From: Paraburkholderia phenazinium
GTDB taxonomy: Bacteria > Pseudomonadota > Gammaproteobacteria > Burkholderiales > Burkholderiaceae
NCBI RefSeq assembly: GCF_900142845.1
Contig: NZ_FSRU01000001.1
Coordinates: forward strand, 2,170,001-2,234,000
Length of the DNA stretch: 64,000 nt
Direction: 5' to 3'
A program made the translations under genes and the position numbers. Below, piece after piece: positions 54,441 through 63,087 of this stretch. The notes below the pieces were generated by a model that searched no databases, was not told the origin of the DNA, and was given only the letters and a program-made list of their open reading frames with translations. Within the stretch, counting starts at the first letter, position 1; each line of letters begins with the position of its first letter.

Positions 54441-55409
54441 TCAATTCGAGGGGATCGGCACGAATTGATCGCTCGCAATGAAATGGAAGTCAAAGTCACT
54501 GGAAGACGACTGCGGCAAAGTAATTCGAATGATCGGGATAAACCCACCATTAGTGACTTTGTAGTAGTCGCTCTGGTCGTCTTGCGCGTCTTTGAGTCCT
54601 TGTCCGCCGTCGTCGTTGCTGTTGGCTACGATATAGAAAAGGGATTGTATGGGCAGCACGGATGGATCAACGTCGGTGGTCCATACGGTCAATCGTAATT
54701 CGTCCTGTTCCTGAAATGAAACGTCATTGAACATGTCCCGCGCCTGGATAGTCGCGTAAAAAGCCTGGGCAGTATTCCCATATTTTGAGCCCTCGCTTAC
54801 GTCGAATCCGCATTGATAGAGACCATTAGATTGGTTGAGCCCACCGTCGCCGCTTTTGTACTGGGTCAACCACTGCTGCGCTGTGGTAATTCCCTGCCCC
54901 TGGCACGGACTACTTTGCTTCAAATACGTCGTGTCCGGGCCGCAGCCTTCGTTCTGTCGGTAATCAGTCCAGCCGTCCAAGGGGAAGGAGCATAAAACAT
55001 CGAGCTTTATCTTCCGGTCTGAACCGCTGTAGCGGTATTTTCCTAACAGAGGGTATAGCGTATATCCATGTGAACCGTTGCTTTTGAATTTATCGAACCT
55101 GGCGTCATGCCGGATGTACGAAAATGACACGGCGCCTTCATGCAAGGACGACGGCGAAGGCTGCCAGAAGTAGTAGCTTTGTCCCGCTACTGGCCGTGCC
55201 GTCTCGCGAATGATTATTCCAGAACATAAAAACGCCGGCGCCGTGTTACCACCGCAGTCCTTGCCGGTATCGTAGTAAAGATTGCCCATGTCTTGCGCCG
55301 TGTGAGGAGAAGACGCAGCGTTGCTGGTTATGGCTGTGGATTCCGCGGCGCAGACGGTTAAAGTCAGCGCGCCGATGGCTACGCAAATAGCATAACAAAA
55401 ATTTTTCAC
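54441..55409 (-). CDS. Secreted halovibrin-like protein
   Basis: 322 aa from a GTG at 55409 with GGGGAG upstream. Signal peptide MKNFCYAICVAIGALTLTVCA. At least seven Cys in the mature part, likely disulfides. Stretches such as GGNTAPAFLCSGIIIRETA, VLCSFPLDGWTDYRQNEGCG, SPCQGQGITTAQQWLTQY and YQCGFDVS match, from memory, the Pseudomonas/Burkholderia family annotated as halovibrin. Vibrio halovibrins are secreted NAD-glycohydrolase/ADP-ribosyltransferase-type proteins, but that activity is not established for this family. It stands alone and its base composition is more AT-rich than its neighbours. Confidence 0.65.
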   Translation of the reverse strand: MKNFCYAICVAIGALTLTVCAAESTAITSNAASSPHTAQDMGNLYYDTGKDCGGNTAPAFLCSGIIIRETARPVAGQSYYFWQPSPSSLHEGAVSFSYIRHDARFDKFKSNGSHGYTLYPLLGKYRYSGSDRKIKLDVLCSFPLDGWTDYRQNEGCGPDTTYLKQSSPCQGQGITTAQQWLTQYKSGDGGLNQSNGLYQCGFDVSEGSKYGNTAQAFYATIQARDMFNDVSFQEQDELRLTVWTTDVDPSVLPIQSLFYIVANSNDDGGQGLKDAQDDQSDYYKVTNGGFIPIIRITLPQSSSSDFDFHFIASDQFVPIPSN

Positions 55410-55825
55410 GATTTCTCCCCTGCTGATTATTAGATTTCTTCGTCCTCTCTTGCGGGCAGCAAGCTAATAGCGTCGCCGCCTGATCAGCATAGGTTATTGA
55501 AAACAATATTCAAATTAAACGTATTTTTAATCGAATAGCTGCGATCGAATACAGCCGTCACGCAGTCTGTTGATTCGCCAGTTTTATTTTCCGACGCAAT
55601 ACTCGGTCCTTCATGCGTCAATTGCCTCATCCACTGTTTAAAACCAGTGACCCGAGGACGCGTTTAGGGAGCGACTGCATCGACCGCCTCCTGAATCTTT
55701 GACAGATGCCGGAAAGCGAGCGACTCGCTGATTGGCACTATCATTTCGACCGACACGATGTTCTCCTGTTTTTGTAGTCCCAACTATGGCCCGACCCGGC
55801 TTTACACCTACTGACTCCCGCTGCT
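55410..55825. other. About 415 bp intergenic
   Basis: Upstream region of the halovibrin-like gene with AT-rich sequence around 55490-55540 that probably holds its promoter. No gene seen. Confidence 0.4.
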
Positions 55826-57010
55826 TTAACCGCCGCTTTTCGCCGGGGGCCGAAGCGCGTGCCGCAGCGGACGGAAGAACGCGCGAATGTCCTCGGCCAG
55901 CAACTCCGGCTGCTCCAGGGCCGCGAAATGGCCACCCTTCGGCATCAGGGTCCATCGCTGCACATTGAAGCCGCGCTCCACCCACGAACGCGGGGGCATC
56001 GGCAACTCGCGCGGAAACACCGCCACGCCGAGCGGCGTCGCAACCCGTTCGGACGTTTCGAAGGCCAGCGGGCGGAGCCGACCTTCCTTGTAGATACGAA
56101 ACGAGGCGTCGAGCATGTGGCCGAACCAGTAGATCGAAATGTCGGTCAACAGTTCGTCCATCGTGAAGACGCGTTCGACATCGCCGCCGCAATCGCTCCA
56201 CGTGCGGAACTTCTCCGCGATCCAGGCAGCGAGGCCCACGGGAGAATCGGTCAGCCCATAGGCCAAGGTCTGTGGCCTGGTGCTCTGCTGGGCGGCATAG
56301 GCGCCCTCCGCGCTCGACCAGGCGGCGACGGTGTCCAGATACGTCTGTTCGTCCGCGGTCACCGGCGGCAGGCCGGCGCCCAATGGGGGCCGAAAACTCC
56401 CGGGGATATAGTTGATGTGGGCGCCAATGATCTGCTCGGGGAAGCGACGTGCCAGCCACGCCGAGACACCCGCGCCGATGTCTCCGCCTTGCGCCCCGAA
56501 GCGCTCGTAGCCGAGCCCGTTCATCAACTTGAGCCACAACCCGGCAACGCGGTAGGGGCTGACACCGGGGCTGGTCGGAGCCGCAGAAAAGCCGAAACCG
56601 GGCAACGAAGGGACGACGACATGGAACGCATCGGCCGGATCATGACCATGCGCTGCGGGGTCGGTGAGAAGCGGGATGATGCGCTCCATCTCGACGAAGG
56701 AGCCGGGCCACCCGTGCGTGAGGACGAGCGGCATCGGCGCTGGCCCCTTGCCAGTCTGATGGACGAAATGAATATCGAGCCCGTCTACCGTCGCCAGGTA
56801 CTGCGGCAGACGGTTCAGCCGTGCCTCCTGCACGCGCCAGTCGAACTGGTTCAGCCAATGCTCGGTCAGTCGCCGGATGAAAGCAAGGCTTGCCCCGTCG
56901 TCCCATTGCTCTGCATTGATGGAGGCAGGAAATCGCGTTGTACGCAAACGCAGCTTCAGATCTTCGATCTGATCGTCCGGAACGTGGATCTTGAAGTCAC
57001 GTAGATTCAT
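55826..57010 (-). CDS. Epoxide hydrolase (EHN-domain, microsomal type)
   Basis: 394 aa from ATG 57010; the longer frame to 57151 is unsupported. The N-terminal EHN domain starts DFKIHVPDDQIEDLKLRL. The alpha/beta-hydrolase core follows: oxyanion LTHGWPGSFVEM (~residue 103), nucleophile Asp in GAQGGDIGAGVSAWLA (~180), and general-base His in PKGGHFAALEQPELLA (~360). Conserved Tyr residues of the lid are plausible in the middle region. Converts epoxides to vicinal diols. No regulator is adjacent; it is on the same strand as the following transporter-binding protein but 170 bp apart. Confidence 0.93.
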   Translation of the reverse strand: MNLRDFKIHVPDDQIEDLKLRLRTTRFPASINAEQWDDGASLAFIRRLTEHWLNQFDWRVQEARLNRLPQYLATVDGLDIHFVHQTGKGPAPMPLVLTHGWPGSFVEMERIIPLLTDPAAHGHDPADAFHVVVPSLPGFGFSAAPTSPGVSPYRVAGLWLKLMNGLGYERFGAQGGDIGAGVSAWLARRFPEQIIGAHINYIPGSFRPPLGAGLPPVTADEQTYLDTVAAWSSAEGAYAAQQSTRPQTLAYGLTDSPVGLAAWIAEKFRTWSDCGGDVERVFTMDELLTDISIYWFGHMLDASFRIYKEGRLRPLAFETSERVATPLGVAVFPRELPMPPRSWVERGFNVQRWTLMPKGGHFAALEQPELLAEDIRAFFRPLRHALRPPAKSGG

Positions 57011-57179
57011 CGCTGCACCCCATTTCTCATTGACACCCTCGGGTTTCGTGGGACCAGGCGCGGCGCTAATCCGCGGAACGCTAGTGTATTCCCCCACGAC
57101 CCGTTGCGTGTCAAGTCGATCCAAGGGCGCGCGAAAACCGCAGCGCCGCACGACGAGCCTGGCCTCACCTCACCTCACC

Positions 57180-58295
57180 TCAATCAGGCACCAACTGGCT
57201 ATTCCTGAACGTATAGATCGTCGTCGGCGCGCCCTTCAGATTGCCGTTGGCGTCGAACGAATAGTGTCCGGCGAGGCCGTCGTATTCCACGTTGGCCAGA
57301 TAGGCGCGAATCTTCGCGCGGTCGGTCGTGGTCCCGGTCGCCTGCATGGCCTTGGCGATCAGCATGGCGCCGTCGTAGAAGTTCGGCGCGTAGACCAGCA
57401 TGTCGATGTGGTACGTCGACTTATAGCGCTGAATGAACGCGCGCCCTGCCTCGGTCTTGTCGAGCGCGGAACCGCCCTGTGCGCAGAATACGCCCGACGA
57501 CACATCGCCGGCCAGTTGCTGCAATTCCACGGAACAGATTCCGTCGCCGCCCAGGAGCGCCGAGCGCATGGCGATCTCGTGCATCTGCTTCAACATCGGA
57601 CCGGCCTGGGCGGAATAGCCGCCGTAGAAGACCGCATCGGGATTCTTCGTTTTCAGCGTCGAGAGGATCGCCTTGAAGTCCACCGCTTTCGAGTTGGTAT
57701 ATTCCTGCGCCACCACGTTCAGGCCGATTTTCTTCGCCTCCTGGAGAAACTGATCGGCGATGCCCTGACCGTATGCCGTGCGATCGTCTACCACCGCCAC
57801 CTGTTGAGCCTTCAGCACGTTCTTCGCGAAGTCCGCCATTGCGCCGCCCAACTGCGCATCGCTCGCGCCGATCCGGAAGATATCGTTAAAGCCTTGCGCC
57901 GTCAGCGCCGGGTTCGATGCGACCGGCAAGATCGCGACGCCCGCCGAGCTGAAGATGCGCGAGGCAGGAATCGCGACGCCCGAGTTGTTCGGCCCAAGGA
58001 TCGCGATTGCGTCGCTATCCACGAGCTTTTGGGCGACCTGCACGCCCACTTTCGGGTCGCCCTGATCGTCCTCGGAATCGAGTTTGAAGGTCACCTTCTG
58101 CCCGCTCACCATGAACGATTTCGCGTTCAGGTCCTGCACCGCGAGCCGTGCACCGTTTTCGTTGTCTTTGCCGCTACCGGCTTCCCCGCCGGTCAGCGGA
58201 CCGGACAAGCCGATGGTGACGGTCGTATCCGCCAGTACCCACCCCGGGACGATCGAAAGACCGCATATAAGAACCAGTTTTCTGAACGAGCGCAT
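57180..58295 (-). CDS. Branched-chain amino-acid-type ABC transporter substrate-binding protein
   Basis: 371 aa. Signal peptide MRSFRKLVLICGLSIVPGWVLA, then DTTVTIGLSGPLTGGEAGSG, the usual LivK/LivJ beginning. Periplasmic type I binding fold with GDPKVGVQVAQKLVDSDAIAI and GPNNSGVAIPASRIF (ligand-binding loop). No permease or ATPase genes accompany it, so it must use subunits encoded elsewhere. Together with the epimerase-like and DapA-like genes upstream, proline- or hydroxyproline-type ligands are plausible. Confidence 0.92.
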   Translation of the reverse strand: MRSFRKLVLICGLSIVPGWVLADTTVTIGLSGPLTGGEAGSGKDNENGARLAVQDLNAKSFMVSGQKVTFKLDSEDDQGDPKVGVQVAQKLVDSDAIAILGPNNSGVAIPASRIFSSAGVAILPVASNPALTAQGFNDIFRIGASDAQLGGAMADFAKNVLKAQQVAVVDDRTAYGQGIADQFLQEAKKIGLNVVAQEYTNSKAVDFKAILSTLKTKNPDAVFYGGYSAQAGPMLKQMHEIAMRSALLGGDGICSVELQQLAGDVSSGVFCAQGGSALDKTEAGRAFIQRYKSTYHIDMLVYAPNFYDGAMLIAKAMQATGTTTDRAKIRAYLANVEYDGLAGHYSFDANGNLKGAPTTIYTFRNSQLVPD

Positions 58296-58349
58296 GTCAA
58301 ATCCTACGGATAATGGAATGGAAGTCCTCGGGGCGGCCTCTGCGGGCGC

Positions 58350-59255
58350 TTATAACAAATGAAGATCGGACGGCAAGGCGGGACGCGTATCGAGCGAGCG
58401 CTTCACCAGGCTTTCGATCTGACTGCGCCGCTCGCCTTCGTGCGCCATGCGCGGCATGCGCACGCGGTCGTTCGAATCCGCGGCGATCGCTTCGACGAGC
58501 TTGATGTTCTGCACGAGGTACGTACTGACATCAAGGTCGAGCAACGGACGGAACCAGCGGTAAATGACGAGCGCCTCGTCGTAGCGGCCAGCCTTCACGA
58601 GCTTGTAGATCGCGACCGTTTCGGCCGGGAACGCACAGCACAATCCCGCGACCCATCCGTGCGCACCAACCGTCAATGCCTCGAATGCGAGGTTGTCGAC
58701 GCCGGTCAGCACGTCGTAGCGTTCACCGAAGGCATTGAGGATTTCAGTGGTGCGGCGGATATCGTCGGAAGACTCCTTGATCGCCACGAAGTGATCGTCG
58801 CCAGCCAGCGTTTCAAGCATTGAGTGTGTGACATCCACACGGTAGGCGAGCCGGTTCGAATAGATCATGACCGGCAAGTCGCCCGCAGCGGCAACCGCCT
58901 TCAGCGTAGCGACGGTTTCGCGCTCGTCGGTGTGATAGACCATGCTCGGCACCACCATCAGCCCTGCCGCACCGCTCTTTTGCGCCGCGCGGGCCAGCGA
59001 GCAGGATGCCTGGGTCGACGCATCGGCCACGGTCATCAGGACAGGCTTCGTGCCGGCCACGGCAAGCGCGACATCGAGCACTTCGATCCGTTCGGCGTGG
59101 GACAACATGGGCCCCTCGCCGAGCGAACCGCACACAATCAGCCCGTCGCAGCCTGCATCGAGCTGAAGGGAAAAGCTTCGCGCCATCTCATCGTGATCGA
59201 GGCTGCCGTCCGGCTTGAACTTCGTCGTTACCGCGGGATAAACGCCTTTCCACAT
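58350..59255 (-). CDS. DapA-family lyase, possibly pyrroline-hydroxycarboxylate deaminase
   Basis: 301 aa. TIM-barrel with GLIVCGSLGEGPMLSHAER (substrate carboxylate loop), VMIYSNRLAYRVD with the conserved Tyr, and HFVAIKESSDDIRRT with the Schiff-base Lys. Members include dihydrodipicolinate synthase and the deaminase that converts 1-pyrroline-4-hydroxy-2-carboxylate to 2-oxoglutarate semialdehyde. The adjacent proline-racemase-family gene favours the latter. The required D-hydroxyproline oxidase and semialdehyde dehydrogenase are not in this window. Confidence 0.82.
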   Translation of the reverse strand: MWKGVYPAVTTKFKPDGSLDHDEMARSFSLQLDAGCDGLIVCGSLGEGPMLSHAERIEVLDVALAVAGTKPVLMTVADASTQASCSLARAAQKSGAAGLMVVPSMVYHTDERETVATLKAVAAAGDLPVMIYSNRLAYRVDVTHSMLETLAGDDHFVAIKESSDDIRRTTEILNAFGERYDVLTGVDNLAFEALTVGAHGWVAGLCCAFPAETVAIYKLVKAGRYDEALVIYRWFRPLLDLDVSTYLVQNIKLVEAIAADSNDRVRMPRMAHEGERRSQIESLVKRSLDTRPALPSDLHLL

Positions 59256-59310
59256 AATTTCCAGTCCTTAATGAATGATGTCCTCGGTCGGACATTGCCC
59301 AGCCCTACAC

Positions 59311-60372
59311 TTAAAGCCGGGATTTGATGAGCTTGTCGTCCACGGCCTCAAGCCAGGTGTCGGACAGGGTGAATCCCGTCGGGAAACGGTCGCTAGGATC
59401 GACGCCTACCTGTGAGATGGCGCTGATCCACGCCTGCCCGGCGACGACCGGCACCACGGCCGCATACGGGCCCACCTGGGTAACGGATTCGATCCGGCTT
59501 TCGAACAGCGAGCCGATGATGGATTCATGCACAAAGGTCTCGCCGACCTGGATCTGACCTTTCGCGTGCATCACCGCAAGCCGCGCAGACGTTCCGGTGC
59601 CGCACGGCGAGCGGTCGCACCGGCCAGGCGAAACGATGACCGTGTTGCGAGACTTGAGGACACCGGATTCGCGGCGCAGCGGCAGCACGAATTCCGTTTG
59701 CGTAATGCCCTTGATGAGCGGATTGAGCGGATGCGGCGACGGCAATTGCTCCGCGGCCGCTGTCTTGATGCGTTGACCGAGCTCGCAAAGCTCGCGTGCT
59801 TCGTCGGGCGTAATACCGAAACCCAGCGCCTGAGCGTCGACCAGCACGTACGTCATGCCGCCATAACCGACGTCGACCAGAAGGGTACCCACACCCTCCA
59901 CTTCGATGTGCCGGTCAAGATGATTGGCGAAGGCCGGCTGATTGGTGAACTGGACTTTCGTGACCTTGCCGTTGCTGCACTCGCAGCGCACGCCAATCAA
60001 ACCCGCCGGCGACTCGAGAACCAGGTTCGTCACCGGTTCGGTCATCGGCAGAATGCCGGTCTCCAGCAAGACCGTGGCCACGCAGATCGTATTCGAGCCC
60101 GACATGGCGGGATATTCGGTGGATTCCGCGATCACGTAGCCCATCTGCGCCCGTGGATCGGTTGGCGGCAGAATGAAATTGACGCTTTGATTGGCCGATC
60201 CGCGCGGTTCGAACAGACATATCTTGCGTAGTTCGTCCAGGTGCTCCTCGAGATACATCATCTTGTCGAACATGCTCTTGCCCGGGACGTCGAACACACC
60301 GCCCGTCACCACGTTGCCGACTTCCCCCTCCGCGTGGCAGTTGACCACGTTCAGTACCCTGTTCCAGCGCAT
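59311..60372 (-). CDS. Proline racemase-family enzyme (hydroxyproline epimerase/dehydratase), Ser/Cys type
   Basis: 353 aa from ATG 60372 (GGGGA upstream). Family motifs: VVNCHAEGEVGNVVTGG, the first active-site region YPAMSGSNTICVA, and the second DRSPCGTGTSARLAV. In proline racemase and most 4-hydroxyproline epimerases the first position is Cys (MCGHN); here it is Ser, with Cys at the second. The Ser/Cys subgroup has been reported to include epimerases and trans-3-hydroxyproline dehydratases, so activity cannot be fixed from sequence. First gene of the putative hydroxyproline operon, divergent from a GntR regulator. Confidence 0.88.
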   Translation of the reverse strand: MRWNRVLNVVNCHAEGEVGNVVTGGVFDVPGKSMFDKMMYLEEHLDELRKICLFEPRGSANQSVNFILPPTDPRAQMGYVIAESTEYPAMSGSNTICVATVLLETGILPMTEPVTNLVLESPAGLIGVRCECSNGKVTKVQFTNQPAFANHLDRHIEVEGVGTLLVDVGYGGMTYVLVDAQALGFGITPDEARELCELGQRIKTAAAEQLPSPHPLNPLIKGITQTEFVLPLRRESGVLKSRNTVIVSPGRCDRSPCGTGTSARLAVMHAKGQIQVGETFVHESIIGSLFESRIESVTQVGPYAAVVPVVAGQAWISAISQVGVDPSDRFPTGFTLSDTWLEAVDDKLIKSRL

Positions 60373-60430
60373 AAATTCCCCACGACGCGTTTGCATGACC
60401 AGGTGCGAAATTTCACCTCACACACTGGAG

Positions 60431-60462
60431 ATTGTATCCAATATGCTGCGTCCAATTTGGAC
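60431..60462. promoter_or_regulatory. Putative GntR operators between divergent genes
   Basis: ATTGTATCCAATAT at 60431-60444 and the palindrome GTCCAATTTGGAC at 60450-60462 (6-bp arms, one central base) both contain TCCAA/TTGGA cores. They lie in the 258-bp region between the racemase-family gene and the GntR gene, the expected place for a FadR-subfamily operator. Confidence 0.6.
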
Positions 60463-60630
60463 AGTCAAGTGCCTTTTGCATATTTTCGGGGCCTTGGCCG
60501 CCGGGCGGCAGCGCCCGGATAGCCGCCCATTGAGAGCGGACGGGCCCCCGGCGGCGATTCGGTGCGAACGGGAGAATGGATACAGCATCCAGTTGTGGCA
60601 TGATGTAATACCACTTTTGAAAACCGTCTT

Positions 60631-61383
60631 ATGCACCGCCCCCTGTCCGCTTCCCCAAACACATCCGAACTCCCGTCCGACCAGGCGTCCGTGCCCGACG
60701 GAGCAAGGAGGCCAGGAAAAATCGTCCGCTCGACCACCGTCGACCTGGTCCTCGAAGCGATCAGGGGAAAAATCTTGCGTGGCGAGCTTGGCTCAGGCGA
60801 AGCATTGAGACAGGAAGCGCTGGCCGAGGAGCTCGGCGTCAGCCGCGTGCCGGTGCGGGAAGCGATTACGCGGCTGCAAGGCGAGGGGCTGGTGACGGTG
60901 ATTGCCCACAAAGGGGCCTACGTATGCGGGATTTCGGTCGACGAGGTTCGCGAAACCTTTGAAATGCGGCTGCGCCTGGAACCCTGGATTTTTTCCAGGG
61001 CGATCCCCGCCACCACTGAGGCCTCGCGGGATGCGGCGCTTGCCATCGTGGACCAGATGGACCGCGCCACGGAGTCGACGTGGGGGCCGCTGAACTGGCG
61101 TTTTCACGAAACGCTCTATCTGCCCTCCGGCCTGAACCTCGCCATCGAAACGCTCAAGCGGCTGAACGACCGCAACGAGCGCTTCTTTCGCTTCCAGGTC
61201 GTCAATGTGCCGATTCGGGAGAATACCCATCGCGAGCACGTCGAACTCGTCGACGCGTCGCGTGCCGGCGATACGCGCCTTGGCGCACGCCTGCTGCGCG
61301 AACACCTGCATACCGCCATGGAGCAGATCGTGTCCGTCGCGGAGAATCTGGTGTCACGCCAGAGCGGTCGGGAAGCCGAATAG
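60631..61383 (+). CDS. GntR-family regulator (FadR/FCD subfamily)
   Basis: 250 aa. Winged-helix HTH at residues ~35-100: VLEAIRGKILRGELGSGEAL, RQEALAEELGVSRVPVREAI and RLQGEGLVTVIAHKGAYV. The C-terminal FCD ligand-binding domain contains the metal-site residues (HETLY, EHVELVDA, LLREHL). Divergent from the hydroxyproline-type operon, with palindromic sites in between, so it is probably its repressor. Confidence 0.92.
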   Translation: MHRPLSASPNTSELPSDQASVPDGARRPGKIVRSTTVDLVLEAIRGKILRGELGSGEALRQEALAEELGVSRVPVREAITRLQGEGLVTVIAHKGAYVCGISVDEVRETFEMRLRLEPWIFSRAIPATTEASRDAALAIVDQMDRATESTWGPLNWRFHETLYLPSGLNLAIETLKRLNDRNERFFRFQVVNVPIRENTHREHVELVDASRAGDTRLGARLLREHLHTAMEQIVSVAENLVSRQSGREAE

Positions 61384-61459
61384 CCGTGTCGATCGTTCAC
61401 AGCGGGGCGGCAAGTGTCATCCCGTTGGGAGCGCATCGAGCAGCGGTAACGGTAAGACC

Positions 61460-62161
61460 CTACCGGTCGCTCGTCGCGTTGTTCACATACATGGACTGGA
61501 TTCCCACCCGCCCTGGACCCGTGAACCGGTTCACCGTAAAGTTGAACCCTGCCGCAAAGAGACCGCTCGAAAGCCGGTCAACCACTGTGTCCATCTGGAC
61601 CTGCGGATCCTTATAGAGCCATCCACCCGGCTCGACGTCGATCGTCTCTCCGGCAGCCAGCACTTTCTCGAAGACGTTGCCGTATCCATGCAGCCAGAGC
61701 ACGCCTTCGCCGCCGTGGCCACGAAACTTGTCGACGAAGAAACCGGTCTGGCCGAACAGCATGTTTGTGATGCCGCGGAGCCGCTCGAAGGTGTATTCGA
61801 TATTTGCCGTGGCGGCCAGGAACTGATGCTCCCGCACGTGCAGTTCCTCGCCCGCCCGTAGATGAATCGGCACCACGTGACCGGCGCCGTCGCGGCTGAA
61901 TGCGATGATGCCGTTGCCGCTCGCCTCGGTGACGAACACCTGCATGCCGGCGAGCATGCGTTTGACGGCGCCCTTGACGGGCCGGATGCCGATGCGGACG
62001 TTCGAGTTCTTCCAGAGCAGGATGTGGTGCTCGAAATAGACCGGCTGGTTCGATACGTCGACCGACAAAACCGGCACGAGCTCACCGCCGATGTGATACG
62101 TCACGCCGCCGAAGCTTTCGTCGGCCGCCGCGGTAGGCAAGAGTCGGGGTAACTGATTCAT
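61460..62161 (-). CDS. AIM24-family (DUF124) protein
   Basis: 233 aa from ATG 62161 (AGGACA upstream). All-beta protein with the AIM24/DUF124 pattern: VLSVDVSNQPVYFEHHILLW, MLAGMQVFVTEASGNGIIAF, REHQFLAATANIEYTFERL and a Gly-rich GHGGEGVLWLHGYGNVFEK. Family function is poorly known (yeast Aim24 is mitochondrial). Not obviously connected with its neighbours. Confidence 0.85.
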   Translation of the reverse strand: MNQLPRLLPTAAADESFGGVTYHIGGELVPVLSVDVSNQPVYFEHHILLWKNSNVRIGIRPVKGAVKRMLAGMQVFVTEASGNGIIAFSRDGAGHVVPIHLRAGEELHVREHQFLAATANIEYTFERLRGITNMLFGQTGFFVDKFRGHGGEGVLWLHGYGNVFEKVLAAGETIDVEPGGWLYKDPQVQMDTVVDRLSSGLFAAGFNFTVNRFTGPGRVGIQSMYVNNATSDR

Positions 62162-62616
62162 GGGTTGTCCTGGGCTAAGAATCGTCGTGTCAGACGTGTA
62201 TCGAACCGGCCAGTCAGTCCGGCCGGGCGCGCTTCGTATCGGCCTTGACGGGGTAAGCGGCGGCCAGCGCATTTCGGATCGCCGCGGGCTTCGTTTTCCT
62301 TATGATGGATACACCGGCTTGCAGGGGCTTCGCCTCATAGCCCGCGTCAGGGCCCTTTGACGTAGCCTCGCGCCTCGTCGTATAAGCGGATCGCGGACGA
62401 GCTCGTGCCGGTACGCGCCGCGACGTATCCGAACTGCATCGCGCGCGACCTTGAACTCGAATCGAAAGTGAGTATAAACGTATCCGTGTCGCGAGATCCC
62501 ACGCACAGGCGTTGTCAACGGCTCTACCCAATCCGGGCCGGGACAGCCAACTGACATCGCGATACGGTCAACAGAGCGGCACGCGCATCCAAGGCAGGCG
62601 TTGCACCTGCCCTCCT
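62162..62616. other. About 455 bp without a supported gene
   Basis: A minus-strand pair of frames contains SSSAIRLYDEARGYVKGP and PLQAGVSIIRKTKPAAIRNA, which looks like a short frameshifted coding remnant that I cannot identify. Confidence 0.4.
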
Positions 62617-62991
62617 CTATTCGCCGGCGACTTCCGGCATGATCTGTCCCATCTCCATCGCCTGACTGGGCGGCACCTCCTGAATGCCGATCACAATCTG
62701 GTCATCGGGGGCGCCCGTCGCGGTCTGAAATAACGTCCAAAGACGCTGTAGCAAACCGCGCTTATACTCGGGCGAGCGGCCGGTTCGGATCAGCAGCGTC
62801 AGCGCGGCAGTGGCCGCTGCTTCTCCGGAGGTGAAGCCATTGCCGGGCGGATATTCCTGAAAGACCACATGCACCCAATTCTTTGGCACACCGGAATAGT
62901 CGGAATGCAGGTCGGTCAGTTCGACCGCGAGCTTCGACCTGGCCTCGCTGCTGAGTACGCCATGCTGGGTGATCAAGGTGTAGAGCGGCAT
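62617..62991 (-). CDS. Tautomerase-superfamily protein
   Basis: 124 aa, GGAG before ATG. Begins MPLYTLITQHGVLSSEARSK; removal of Met would expose the catalytic N-terminal proline. The length and VPKNWVHVVFQEYPPGN segment resemble the cis-CaaD/MSAD branch (two fused beta-alpha-beta units) rather than the 62-aa 4-oxalocrotonate tautomerases. Substrate unknown. Located 96 bp downstream of the acetoacetate-decarboxylase-like gene, probably the same operon. Confidence 0.85.
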   Translation of the reverse strand: MPLYTLITQHGVLSSEARSKLAVELTDLHSDYSGVPKNWVHVVFQEYPPGNGFTSGEAAATAALTLLIRTGRSPEYKRGLLQRLWTLFQTATGAPDDQIVIGIQEVPPSQAMEMGQIMPEVAGE

Positions 62992-63087
62992 GGTGAGCGG
63001 CTCCTATAGAGACGAGACGTTTGACGGGCATTCGCGAAGACGGTCGAGCCAACGCCCCCTGATCGCTGAGGGGGCCGTCGCCCATCC

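Noticed and set aside
55859..57004. 381-codon plus-strand frame
   Set aside because: Complementary to the epoxide hydrolase, which has a complete catalytic set.
57164..57183. Tandem CCTCA repeat
   Set aside because: Four short units in an intergenic region; too small to carry meaning beyond chance slippage.
56991..58313. 440-codon plus-strand frame
   Set aside because: Antisense to the ABC binding protein; no ribosome site or motif.
62214..62557. Two overlapping minus-strand frames of ~100 codons
   Set aside because: Possibly a frameshifted small gene, but no family or ribosome site could be recognised, so not called.
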